Part shown: positions 1 to 7,973 of the stretch, piece by piece
How positions within the stretch are numbered: the stretch's first letter is position 1
Layout: every line of letters begins with the position of its first letter
Assembly (NCBI GenBank): GCA_050694015.1
Contig: JBOGWY010000157.1
Span: 1 to 38,197, forward strand
From: JBOGWY01 sp050694015
GTDB lineage: Bacteria; Actinomycetota; CADDZG01; WHSQ01
Direction: 5' to 3'
DNA length: 38,197 nucleotides
Notes under the pieces: model-generated
Databases searched by the model: none
Told to the model about the DNA's origin: nothing
The model's input: only the letters and a program-made list of their open reading frames with translations
Program-made: the position numbers and the translations under genes

Positions 1-362
1 AACATGCACCCGAAGGTCGAGGTGACGGCGTCGAACTGCTCGTCGCCGTAGGGGAGGTCCTCCGCGTCGGCGTACTCGAAGTCGATCGCGAGACGCTCGG
101 CCGCGGCGCGGATCTTGCCCCGTTCGAGCAGTGCCGGGACGAAGTCCGAACAGATGACTTCACAGCCGCGGCGAGCCGCAGCGATCGCGGTGTTGCCGCT
201 ACCGCCGGCGACATCGAGCACGTGCTGTCCCGCACGAAGCTCGAGGTCTTCGGCGAGCGTCTCCGAGACGATCACGATCGTGGTCGCGAACATCGAGAAA
301 TCGCCCGCAGCCCATTGCTCCTGCTGGCGTTCCTTGAGCTCTACGAGATCTGCAACGGCCAC
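1..362 (-). CDS. Class I SAM-dependent methyltransferase, N-terminal part (runs off the window)
   Basis: The reverse strand encodes a protein beginning VAVADLVELKERQQEQW. Around residues 47-66 it has LDVAGGSGNTAIAAARRG, the glycine-rich SAM-binding motif I of class I (UbiE/Methyltransf_11-like) methyltransferases. An acidic motif II (CSDFVPALLERG) and a YADAEDLPYGDEQFDAV stretch typical of motif III/post-I follow. The start is GTG at 362-360, with GGAGG five bases upstream. The 3' part lies outside the window, so substrate and full length are unknown. It is divergent from the sulfatase gene at 601. Family assignment is firm; substrate cannot be inferred. Confidence 0.85.
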   Translation of the reverse strand, partial: MAVADLVELKERQQEQWAAGDFSMFATTIVIVSETLAEDLELRAGQHVLDVAGGSGNTAIAAARRGCEVICSDFVPALLERGKIRAAAERLAIDFEYADAEDLPYGDEQFDAVTSTFGCM

Positions 363-600
363 ACGGTCCTCCCTAGGTCGGTCGAAATCGAAACTTCCCC
401 ACGTATCAGGCTGGGGCCATCGTCCTCAGGCCACGTACGCATGTCATGGTTCGCGCTGCGTAGGGCTGATACGGCGGTCCGGCGATAGGGAAAACCCCGT
501 ATCGGCGCCGGGACCGACTACCAGGCATGGCCCGTGCTGCGTAGGCGGATTACCCCGTCTGTTCCATGTGCCGGAGGCCCGCCGAGCCCAGCATGTGGCC
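363..600. promoter_or_regulatory. Divergent promoter region with GATAC-type boxes
   Basis: This 238-bp gap separates the methyltransferase (minus) from the sulfatase (plus). GCTGCGTAGGGCTGATACGG (455-474) resembles the box found at 13005, 14431 and 9512. The 7-mer GATACGG at 468-474 is repeated inverted as CCGTATC at 497-503, and a second variant, GCTGCGTAGGCGGATTACCC, lies at 535-554. No convincing -10 is visible at the distance used at the other promoters. A weak GGAGG occurs at 573-577, 23 bp before the chosen sulfatase ATG. Regulatory function is inferred from motif recurrence only. Confidence 0.4.
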
Positions 601-3465
601 ATGACTAGGCGCCGCCGCGCCCTTCTGGTCGCGGCCTTACTTGCGGTCGGGCTGGTGCCGAACCTCGCCTCGCCGTCTTCGAACGCGCAGACGGCTCCCG
701 GCGAGCGCCCGAACTTCCTCGTGATCCTCACCGACGACCAGCGCTGGGACACGATCGGGCGCTGTAGCGGAGGGGCCGGCTTCGACGGGAACGACCTCGC
801 CGCCGGCAACTCGTCGTGCATGCCGCACCTGCAGCGCTTGCTGGTGGCCAACGGGATGACGTTCAAGCGCGCCTACGCGACGACCTCGCTCTGTTGCCCG
901 TCGCGCGCCAGCATCCTGACCGGTCAGTACGCCCGGCACACCGGAGTGCTCACGAACTTCGGGTTCCCGTTCTTCAACGATTCGTCCACGCTCGCCACGT
1001 GGCTCGACGAGGCGGGCTACCGCACGGCGCTTGTCGGGAAGTACCTCAACGGCTACGGGGAGGCCTGTTGCATCACCCCGACCAACTACGTGCCACCGGG
1101 CTGGGACACGTGGCACGCGATCTGGGGACGGCCCGACTACCTCAACTACTCGCTCGTACACAAGGAGCCGGGGACGTCGGCGGCGACCGTGGCGTATTCG
1201 GGAACCAACGCGGCTCCGGTACCGTGTGCAGACGTCGTCTATTCGACCGACAAGCTCTGTCATCACGCGCTGAACTTCATCAGCGCGGACCAGAACGATC
1301 CATTCTTCCTCTATTTCTCGCCGTTCTCTCCGCACGAGGTCGCATGGCCGCCGTCGAGGTGGCAGAGCATCTACACGCCCGGCAACCAGCCGGTGACGTT
1401 GCCGCAGTACCCGAACTACAACCAGATCCCGTCGCCGAACCCTCCGTCGTGGCTGGCTCAGAACCCTCTGAGTACCGATACCTTGCGCCTGCTGCAGCCG
1501 TATTTCTTCCGTGCCTTGCGGACGAACCGCGGGGTGGACGACACTGTCGACGCGTTCGTGCAACGTCTCCAGAGCGAGGGCCGCCTCGACAACACGGTGA
1601 TCGTGTTCATGTCCGACAACGGTTATGCCCGTGGTGAGCACCGCTACGACAACAAGGCGTGCGAGTACGAGGAATGTCACAAGGTGCCTCTCGTGATCGC
1701 ATGCCCGCCGGGTGTGTGCCCGGGTGCGACTCCCGGCACCGTCGATGCCGACAACTTCGCGCTGAACATCGACCTCGCGCCGACGTTCTTGGATCTCGCC
1801 GGTGTGGAGCCGCCCGTGCGGCAGGACGGCGAGAGCCTCGTGCCGCTCCTGAGCGGAGGCGCTCCACCCGACCGCGACTACTTCCTGATCGAGGAGCACG
1901 GGCTCGACGGCCGTAACAATCCACTCGGGATCGTGATGCGGGCCGCCGATGGTCACGTCTACAAGTACGTCAAGTTCCTTCATGCGCGCTTCTCCCACGA
2001 ACGCGAGATGTACGACCTCACGACCGATCCGTGGGAGCTGCAGAACCTCGTGGGCGACGGCGTCCACGGCACGATCGAGAGCGCGCTGGCCGCGCAGCTC
2101 GATCGGGCCTTCAACCCGCCCGTCGTTTCGATCACTTCGGGGCCCTCGGGCGAGGTCGCCGCGAACGACGTGGAGTTCGGTTTCTCGTCGGACGAGGCTG
2201 CCACGTTCGAGTGCTCGCTCGACGGGGCCGCATTCTCTGCTTGTGGTGAGGCGACATCGGGGACGAAGGCCTACTCGGGTCTCACCGCCGCCGCGCATTC
2301 CTTCCGGGTGCGGGGCGTCGACGCCGACAACAACGTGAGCGAGCCGGTGAGCCGTGCGTTCACGGTGACCGTGGAGCAGCCGGGCCCCATTCCGTCGCCG
2401 ACGCCGTCCGTTACGTCGTCGCCGTCGGCGACTCCGACGCCCACTCCTACTGTTACGTCGTCGCCTTCGACGACTCCGACGCCCACTCCGACGCCTACGG
2501 TGGAACCGACTCCTACACCGACACCGACGCCTACTCCTACTCCTACACCGATCCCGACCGGCGGTGAGGCCCCGGCTCCTCCGACGCTCACGTTGACGCC
2601 ACCGGCGCTGTCGGTGGGGCACGTCGGGTTCCATTTCACCGGCGATGCATCTTCGGCGAGCTTCAGTTGCTCGATCGACGGGGCCGACTTCGCCACCTGT
2701 GACTCGCCGCAGTCGTACTCGCTGACCGATGGATCGCACACGTTCGCGGTCCGAGCCCATGCTGCGGGGGGCGCCGCCTCGGCACCTGTGAGCTACACGT
2801 GGACCGTCGACGCGACACCTCCGGTCGTCTTCATGCGCGGTGCGGACGACCTCCTCCTTACGTCACGCAGCGCACGGACCACGTGGACGGGTTTCGACGC
2901 CAACGGCCCGGTCACCTACGACGTCTACGAGCGGGTCGGCTATGAGGGCTCGCAAGCGGTTATCGCCACGAACACGACGGCGACGGACTTCCAGCACAAC
3001 GGCGACCTCGGTACGACGTATTGCTTCCAGGTCGTCGGCTACGACCGGGCGGGCAACGCCACGATGAGTGGGGAGCGCTGCATGGGGACGCCGCAGGACG
3101 ATCGCGACCCGAGCTACACCTACTTCGGTGTCGTGGGTCGGATCTCGGCGAACGGTCCCTTGATGAACACACTCACGGTCCTCGACGGGCCCGGCGAGAG
3201 TCTTCGCTTCACCTACACGGGGCGCCGTTTCGGAGTGATGATCCGGCGCAGTCCGAACTCGGGTCACGCCGACCTGATGGTCGACGGCTCGCTCGTGCAG
3301 CGGATCGATTTCTACTCGCCTCAGGTCGGCGATCGCTTCTACCTCAGCCAGACCGACGTGAGCCCGGGCCCGCACACCGTCGATGTCGCGTGGACCGGGA
3401 TCACCAACCCGTCCGCCACCGGCAGCGCAGTGCAGATCGACGCCGTAACGACGATCTCCCCCTAA
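601..3465 (+). CDS. Secreted sulfatase with Ig-like repeats and Thr/Pro-rich linker
   Basis: A 954-residue type I sulfatase, predicted to hydrolyse sulfate esters outside the cytoplasm. Residues 1-30 form a signal peptide (MTRRRRALLVAALLAVGLVP). LVILTDDQRWDT at about 40-51 supplies the metal-binding Asp pair. SLCCPSRASILTG at 96-108 is the CxPSR signature whose first Cys (C98) is converted to formylglycine. The catalytic domain extends to about residue 515. An Ig-like domain, a TPTPTP-type linker (about 600-655), a second Ig-like repeat (FSCSIDGADF; the first has FECSLDGAAF), an FN3-like stretch and a C-terminal beta module follow, which may hold the enzyme to the wall or to polysaccharide. 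I chose ATG 601 because it gives a clean n-region; GTG 595 is possible. The gene ends at a copy of the gene-end repeat. Substrate is unknown. Confidence 0.9.
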   Translation: MTRRRRALLVAALLAVGLVPNLASPSSNAQTAPGERPNFLVILTDDQRWDTIGRCSGGAGFDGNDLAAGNSSCMPHLQRLLVANGMTFKRAYATTSLCCPSRASILTGQYARHTGVLTNFGFPFFNDSSTLATWLDEAGYRTALVGKYLNGYGEACCITPTNYVPPGWDTWHAIWGRPDYLNYSLVHKEPGTSAATVAYSGTNAAPVPCADVVYSTDKLCHHALNFISADQNDPFFLYFSPFSPHEVAWPPSRWQSIYTPGNQPVTLPQYPNYNQIPSPNPPSWLAQNPLSTDTLRLLQPYFFRALRTNRGVDDTVDAFVQRLQSEGRLDNTVIVFMSDNGYARGEHRYDNKACEYEECHKVPLVIACPPGVCPGATPGTVDADNFALNIDLAPTFLDLAGVEPPVRQDGESLVPLLSGGAPPDRDYFLIEEHGLDGRNNPLGIVMRAADGHVYKYVKFLHARFSHEREMYDLTTDPWELQNLVGDGVHGTIESALAAQLDRAFNPPVVSITSGPSGEVAANDVEFGFSSDEAATFECSLDGAAFSACGEATSGTKAYSGLTAAAHSFRVRGVDADNNVSEPVSRAFTVTVEQPGPIPSPTPSVTSSPSATPTPTPTVTSSPSTTPTPTPTPTVEPTPTPTPTPTPTPTPIPTGGEAPAPPTLTLTPPALSVGHVGFHFTGDASSASFSCSIDGADFATCDSPQSYSLTDGSHTFAVRAHAAGGAASAPVSYTWTVDATPPVVFMRGADDLLLTSRSARTTWTGFDANGPVTYDVYERVGYEGSQAVIATNTTATDFQHNGDLGTTYCFQVVGYDRAGNATMSGERCMGTPQDDRDPSYTYFGVVGRISANGPLMNTLTVLDGPGESLRFTYTGRRFGVMIRRSPNSGHADLMVDGSLVQRIDFYSPQVGDRFYLSQTDVSPGPHTVDVAWTGITNPSATGSAVQIDAVTTISP
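2392..2562 (+). repeat. Low-complexity Pro-Thr/Ser linker repeat in the sulfatase
   Basis: Tandem degenerate units of ACTCCGACGCC and CCTACTCCTACA type encode TPTPTP and TVTSSPS repeats. They form an extended, probably exported and possibly glycosylated linker between the two Ig-like domains. Such tracts are prone to slippage and length variation between strains. Confidence 0.85.
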
Positions 3466-3518
3466 CTGTTTTGTGAGCACATAGCCGCGTTTTCACGCCT
3501 GCAACTGCAGAACAGAAC
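3463..3518 (+). repeat. Gene-end repeat, copy R1
   Basis: One of four copies of a ~55-bp element whose first bases, TAAC, are the stop codon of the preceding gene (here the sulfatase). The core from TTTTGTGAGCACATAG through CCGCGTTTTCA is identical in all four copies. The 3' part (CGCCTGCAACTGCAGAACAG) is the most divergent of the four. The ends TTTTGT and ACAAAA are inverted in copies R3 and R4 but degraded here. Confidence 0.9.
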
Positions 3519-3537
3519 GGGTCCGGGATCGACATCT

Positions 3538-3579
3538 CTACCTTCGCTCTCGCTCGGCGAGAGTTTCGTAGAAAGGTAG
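3538..3579. terminator. Two-level hairpin between convergent genes
   Basis: CTACCTT (3538-3544) pairs with AAGGTAG (3573-3579). Inside it, CTCTCGC (3547-3553) pairs perfectly with GCGAGAG (3557-3563) around a TCG loop. It lies between the stops of the sulfatase (plus) and the deacetylase (minus). There is no strong U-tract on either side, so it may be a bidirectional terminator or an RNA-end stabiliser. Confidence 0.55.
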
Positions 3580-3595
3580 GGGTCTCGAGAGGCTG

Positions 3596-4336
3596 TTAGG
3601 CCGCTCTGCTCCTGAGCACTTTCCTGGCTCGCCTCTCGGCCGCGAAGGTTGCGTCCAGCCATGAGAACGAGCGGGAGCCGTAACGCTCGATCGCGGCCCC
3701 CATGTCGGTGATGCGGTCCGCATAGAGCTCCACGTCGCGTTCGAACGACCCGAGATCCTGGTCGGTCCACGAGTTCGGGTGCAACACCACGGTCCACACT
3801 CCGAACGCTCGCGGCAGGAAGCTCCACAGCTGCACCGGCACCCACGTGGTGCCGTCGGCGTCGCGATGCGGATAGAGGGCGAGGCCGTCGGTGATCGTCG
3901 AGATGCCGAGATCGGCGAGGGCCGCCACCGTGACGGCGTCGAACGAGTGGTTCGGCGCCATCCATGCATCGGCGGTCACGCCCTCGCGATGGAAGACCGC
4001 CAGCCCACGGCCGAGCTTGTCCTCCTGTTCGTCCTTCGAGAGTCCGGCGAACTCGCTGCGCGCGTTCCACCCGAACATCCCCGAGTTCTGGGTGACGTAG
4101 CGGTGCTGGTAACCGTGCATCGCGATCGTCCACCCCTGAGCCTGCCATGCGCGAACGCGATCCCAGAACGCGGGATCGGGGGGATCTATCTGCAGGGACG
4201 GATCCCGGTTGTCGGGGATGACGCCGACGATCGGCGTGACCCCGTGGCTGCCGAGTGCAGACTCGATGCGATCCCACACCGCACGGTTCATCGTCGGACA
4301 CGCATCGTCGAAGCGGACGATGTACGACGCGGTCAA
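3596..4336 (-). CDS. DUF2334-type polysaccharide deacetylase-like protein
   Basis: A 246-residue protein whose start overlaps the upstream glycosyltransferase stop as TTGA: TTG at 4336-4334, with GGAG eight bases upstream. It opens TASYIVRFDDACPTMNRAVW, the DD-containing first motif of DUF2334/NodB-like deacetylases. GVTPIVGVIPDNRDP and WTIAMHGYQHRYV (the H-x3-H metal-binding pair, HGYQH) follow, then WMAPNHSFD. The family probably removes acyl groups from glycans or glycolipids using a bound metal. No signal peptide is present, so it likely acts in the cytoplasm on a precursor. It is the last gene of the four-gene minus operon, next to the glycosyltransferase that may supply its substrate. 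Reaction and substrate are inferred. Confidence 0.82.
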   Translation of the reverse strand: MTASYIVRFDDACPTMNRAVWDRIESALGSHGVTPIVGVIPDNRDPSLQIDPPDPAFWDRVRAWQAQGWTIAMHGYQHRYVTQNSGMFGWNARSEFAGLSKDEQEDKLGRGLAVFHREGVTADAWMAPNHSFDAVTVAALADLGISTITDGLALYPHRDADGTTWVPVQLWSFLPRAFGVWTVVLHPNSWTDQDLGSFERDVELYADRITDMGAAIERYGSRSFSWLDATFAAERRARKVLRSRAA

Positions 4337-6675
4337 GAGGCGTGCTCCAGAGTGCTTCGGTAGAAGTCGACCATCCGCTCGGCGACACGCTCGATCGAGA
4401 ACATGTCGAGGAAGCGCTCTCGCCCGACGGCCGCAACGCGGGTGGCATCCTCGGGATCGGCGAGCGTCTCGATCACGGCTTCGGCGAGGAGGTCGTGACG
4501 CCGGATCGGCACCAGCTTCCCGCACGGGTTCTCGTTCCCAAGGATCTCGCGCACCCCGGGAAGGTCGGTCGCGACGATCGGCGTCTCCATGGCAAGGGCT
4601 TCAAGGACGGAGCCGGGGAAGCCCTCGGAGACCGACGAGAGAACGAACACATCGGCTGCGCACAACAGGTCGGGCACGTCGGCCCGGGTACCGAGGAAGT
4701 CGACGCGGCCGTTGAGCCCGAGCTTCTCCATCGTCTCGATCAGCAGGGGCGTCTGGATGCCCTCGCGCCCTGCGATCACAAGCCTCGCGGTGGGGTACTG
4801 CGCGGCGACGATGCCGAAGGCTTCGATGAGAACGTCGAGAGCCTTCTTGTGCTCGTGACGTGCGGCGGCGAAGAGCATCTTGTCCTCGGGGGTCACGCCG
4901 AGGCGCTCGCGCACCGCGGCCCGGCGCTCCGGGGTCCGCTCACCCAGCACCACGGGATCGCGACCGCGCGGGATCACCTGGATGTCGGATGAAGGCACGC
5001 GGAGCCTCTGTGCCATCACCTCGGCGACGCGCCCCGATACCGCGTGGAAGCGTCGCACGCTCTGAGCGGTGGTGAGGTCGGCGACCTGGGCGGCGCGCAC
5101 GCGCCACGGAGAGAGCGTCGGGTCGTGGACGTGCTCATAGTCGTACATCTCTGCCGGCAGCGTCGAAACGACCGGGACGCGCGCCAGCAACGATGCCATG
5201 CGGCCCGCGAGGTCGGCCTCGAACAACGTCGTGTGCACGAGATCGGGCTGCCACTCACGCAACAGACGGCCCACCCGGTACACCTTGCCGGGACGTCCAC
5301 CGGGACCATCGAGGTTCACGATGTTGACGCCGGCCTTACGTAATTCTTCTTGCAAGCCCGGTCGGTCCCCGAGGTAGCCGATCGTCAGGTCCACGCCGAG
5401 TTTTATGTAATAGGGCGCGAGCGAAGCCAGCGACCGTTCGGCGCCACCCGGAACGAGACTGTCGATCACATAGAGGAGCCGCAGGGGGGTGTCGTCATCC
5501 GCCTTACGAGGTTTGGGCGCCGGCGTGACGACCTTCTTCGCCGCGAGTGACCGCTCGTAGAACTGCAGCATGCGGTCGGCGACGCTCTCGATCGCGAAAC
5601 TCTCTAAGTAGCGCTCGTGACCACGAACGGCGCGCGCCGCGGCATCCTCGGGCTCCTCGAGGGTCGCGATCATCGCATCGGCGAGAGGCGCCGCTTCGCC
5701 CTTCGGCACCAGCCGTGCAACGCCTTCGCCGACGACTTCTCGGATCGGCGCGAGGTCGGACGCGACGAGCGGAGCCTTGAGGGCGATCGCTTCGATCGCC
5801 GTTCCACCGAGGCCCTCCCACAACGAGGAGATCACGCAGAGATCGGCTGCCGCCATGAGGTCCGGGACGTCGTCGCGGGCTCCGAGCAAGCGTACGCGGT
5901 CCTCGACCCCGAAGCGTGCGATCGTGTCCCGGAGGTCGGGGGTCGCGTTGCCTTCGCGCCCGGCGATAAGGAATACCGCGTCCGGGAAACGGACGAGGAG
6001 CCGGGAGAAGGCTTCGATAGCCGTCGTCAAGCCTTTCTGGAACTCGTGCCGCGCGGCGGTTACGACCAGCGGGGCATCGTCGGAGATGCCCAGGGCGGAG
6101 CGGACGCGAGCGCGGCGTTCGGGGGTTCGTGGTCCCAGCGCTTCGGGGTCGCGCCCCCGCGGGATGATGTCGATCCGATCGCGGTCGATCAAGAGACGCC
6201 GCGACATGGTATCTGCGACGTGCTCTGAGATGGCGTGCCAGCGCGACACCACCCGGGCGGTAGCGGCATCGGCAGCTTGCGCCAGTCGGAGCTTCGTAGC
6301 GGAGAGGTTCGGATCCCCGAATTGCTCCGGCCCGTACATCGCGTTCACGAGGCTCGAGACGACCGGCGTATGGGTGACCGACGCGGCGATGCGACCGGCG
6401 AGGTCCGCCTCGAACAAGGTCGTGTGGATCAGGTCGGGCTTGCGTTCCGCTACGAGCTTCTGTGCACGGCGCGCCCATCCGAGCCGCCCACCGGGACCAT
6501 CGAGGCACACGGTAGGCACACCGATGCGCCCGAAATCGTTCTGCAGCCCGGGACGATCGTTCAGGTACGCGATCTCGAGCTCGACGCCACCGCGGAGGAA
6601 GTGGGGGCTCAGCGCCAACAGCGACTTCTCCGCCCCCGACGGAACCAAGCTATCGATGAAGTAGAGGATCTTCAC
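4333..6675 (-). CDS. Double-domain GT4 glycosyltransferase (tandem duplication)
   Basis: A 780-residue protein made of two full GT4/GT-B glycosyltransferase modules. Module 1 (about 1-375) begins MKILYFIDSLVPSGAEKSLL; module 2 (about 398-780) begins LRLLYVIDSLVPGGAERSLA. Each has the N-terminal GAEKS/GAERS acceptor-side loop, HTTLFEADLAGR, RWHAISEHVA/RFHAVSGRVA, IPRGRDP, and the nucleotide-sugar E-x7-E motif (EGLGGTAIEAI and EGFPGSVLEAL). A charged, Pro-Lys-rich linker (APKPRKADDD) joins them. The halves are clearly homologous and both look catalytically intact. The start is GTG 6675, overlapping the antiporter stop as GTGA. It could add two sugars in succession to one acceptor. The acceptor is unknown. 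Confidence 0.92.
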   Translation of the reverse strand: MKILYFIDSLVPSGAEKSLLALSPHFLRGGVELEIAYLNDRPGLQNDFGRIGVPTVCLDGPGGRLGWARRAQKLVAERKPDLIHTTLFEADLAGRIAASVTHTPVVSSLVNAMYGPEQFGDPNLSATKLRLAQAADAATARVVSRWHAISEHVADTMSRRLLIDRDRIDIIPRGRDPEALGPRTPERRARVRSALGISDDAPLVVTAARHEFQKGLTTAIEAFSRLLVRFPDAVFLIAGREGNATPDLRDTIARFGVEDRVRLLGARDDVPDLMAAADLCVISSLWEGLGGTAIEAIALKAPLVASDLAPIREVVGEGVARLVPKGEAAPLADAMIATLEEPEDAAARAVRGHERYLESFAIESVADRMLQFYERSLAAKKVVTPAPKPRKADDDTPLRLLYVIDSLVPGGAERSLASLAPYYIKLGVDLTIGYLGDRPGLQEELRKAGVNIVNLDGPGGRPGKVYRVGRLLREWQPDLVHTTLFEADLAGRMASLLARVPVVSTLPAEMYDYEHVHDPTLSPWRVRAAQVADLTTAQSVRRFHAVSGRVAEVMAQRLRVPSSDIQVIPRGRDPVVLGERTPERRAAVRERLGVTPEDKMLFAAARHEHKKALDVLIEAFGIVAAQYPTARLVIAGREGIQTPLLIETMEKLGLNGRVDFLGTRADVPDLLCAADVFVLSSVSEGFPGSVLEALAMETPIVATDLPGVREILGNENPCGKLVPIRRHDLLAEAVIETLADPEDATRVAAVGRERFLDMFSIERVAERMVDFYRSTLEHAS

Positions 6676-7973
6676 GCGGTTATCTCGCTGGCGCGCACGA
6701 TCGCAGGCTGTGCGTCCTGCGGGCGCAGCGCTTCACCGCTGGCCTTCTCCGCCCGCTCGACCGCGAACCTCAACAGTGGTGCCGTCATGATCGTCGTCAG
6801 CACCGCGACGAGGACGATGATGGCGTAGGTCGCACTAGTAAGGACGCCGATCGACAGCCCGATCGCGGCGATTACCAGCTCCATCGCGCCGCGGGCGTTC
6901 AGACCGATCCCGACGGCGACGGCTTCCCACCGTGGGAGCCCACCGACCCGGGCGCCGACGCCACCACCGACCACCTTCGTGATGCACGCGACGACGACCG
7001 CCAGGATCGTGAAGGTGAGGGCGTCGCCCTGCAGGGTCGTGAGGTCGACCTTGATGCCCGTGTAGGCGAAGAAGAACGGCACTAGGAAGCCCATGCCGAC
7101 GCCTCGGATCGCCTGCACCGACTGTACGGTCACACGGGTACGCCCGATCAGGATCGCTCCGATGAACGCGCCGAGCACGAGGTGAACCCCGATCGCCTGG
7201 GTGATCGCGGCGAACACGAACACGATGAAGAACACCATGGACATCTCCGCGAACGGCATCTGCAGGCGGCGGGCGGAGAAGCGCATCATCTCCTTGACGA
7301 TCGTCCGCCCGACCGTGAACGAACCGACGACGAACGCAAGGGTTAGAGCCATGGTCGTGACGACCGACCCCGCCGCGACACCCCCCGCCGCGAGACCGGC
7401 AACGAGCGAGAGGACTATCCAGCCGATCGTGTCGTCGGCCAGCGCGGTCGACAGCGTGATCATGCCGACCCTCGTCTTGTAGAGGTCGAGGTCCATCAGG
7501 ATGCGCGCGATCACCGGGATCGCGGAGATCGCCAGCGCCGTCGCCAGGAACAGGGCGAACACGGGTCGCTCGATCGAGCCCGGGATCATGGATTCGGGAA
7601 ACACCATGCCGAGAGTGAAGCCGCCGGCGAACGGGAGACCAAAGCCGCCGAGCCACCCGCCGAGGATCGCGCGACCGGACTCGCGCAGTACGCCGAGCCG
7701 CGTCTCCAGACCCCCGATAAGGACGAGGAAGATGATGCCGGTCCACGACACGATCTCGAGCAGGCTGCGCTGCATCGGCTCCGCCGGGAACAACGCTTCG
7801 AACGCAGACGGGTTGACCCATCCGAGCAGCGACGGCCCGAGCATGATGCCTACGGCGAGCTCCCCCACGTGCAACGGGATGCGCAAGCGTTGGGCGATCT
7901 CGCCCCCGATCCGTGCCGCCAGGAACAGCACCGCCACTTCCGCGAGGAAGAGGAAGAGCTGGTGCTCGGTCAC
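6672..7973 (-). CDS. CPA2-type cation:proton antiporter (Kef/NapA-like membrane domain)
   Basis: A 433-residue membrane protein with about twelve hydrophobic segments. Typical CPA2 (Na_H_Exchanger, PF00999) stretches are RIPLHVGELAVGIMLGPSLL near the N-terminus, FLATALAISAIPVIARILMD, and ALADDTIGWIVLSLVAG, the ND/DD-type ion-binding helix. There is no C-terminal RCK/TrkA-N domain. It starts at GTG 7973, which overlaps the upstream flavoprotein stop (GTGA), and its own stop overlaps the glycosyltransferase start. Translation of the operon is therefore probably coupled. It likely exchanges K+ or Na+ for H+. Why an antiporter sits among glycan or halogenation genes is unclear; pH or ion homeostasis or export are possibilities. 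Confidence 0.9.
   Translation of the reverse strand: MTEHQLFLFLAEVAVLFLAARIGGEIAQRLRIPLHVGELAVGIMLGPSLLGWVNPSAFEALFPAEPMQRSLLEIVSWTGIIFLVLIGGLETRLGVLRESGRAILGGWLGGFGLPFAGGFTLGMVFPESMIPGSIERPVFALFLATALAISAIPVIARILMDLDLYKTRVGMITLSTALADDTIGWIVLSLVAGLAAGGVAAGSVVTTMALTLAFVVGSFTVGRTIVKEMMRFSARRLQMPFAEMSMVFFIVFVFAAITQAIGVHLVLGAFIGAILIGRTRVTVQSVQAIRGVGMGFLVPFFFAYTGIKVDLTTLQGDALTFTILAVVVACITKVVGGGVGARVGGLPRWEAVAVGIGLNARGAMELVIAAIGLSIGVLTSATYAIIVLVAVLTTIMTAPLLRFAVERAEKASGEALRPQDAQPAIVRASEITA

Noticed and set aside
2392..2562. CRISPR or minisatellite array
   Set aside because: The units are in frame with the sulfatase, degenerate and short, and encode a Thr-Pro linker.
637..2760. A 707-codon open frame antisense to the sulfatase
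   Set aside because: It is extremely Arg-rich with no recognisable domain and mirrors the third-position GC bias of the sulfatase frame. It is a shadow frame.
3538..3579. The hairpin as part of a mobile element end
   Set aside because: It occurs once only, has no flanking duplication and lies between convergent stops. A terminator role is simpler.
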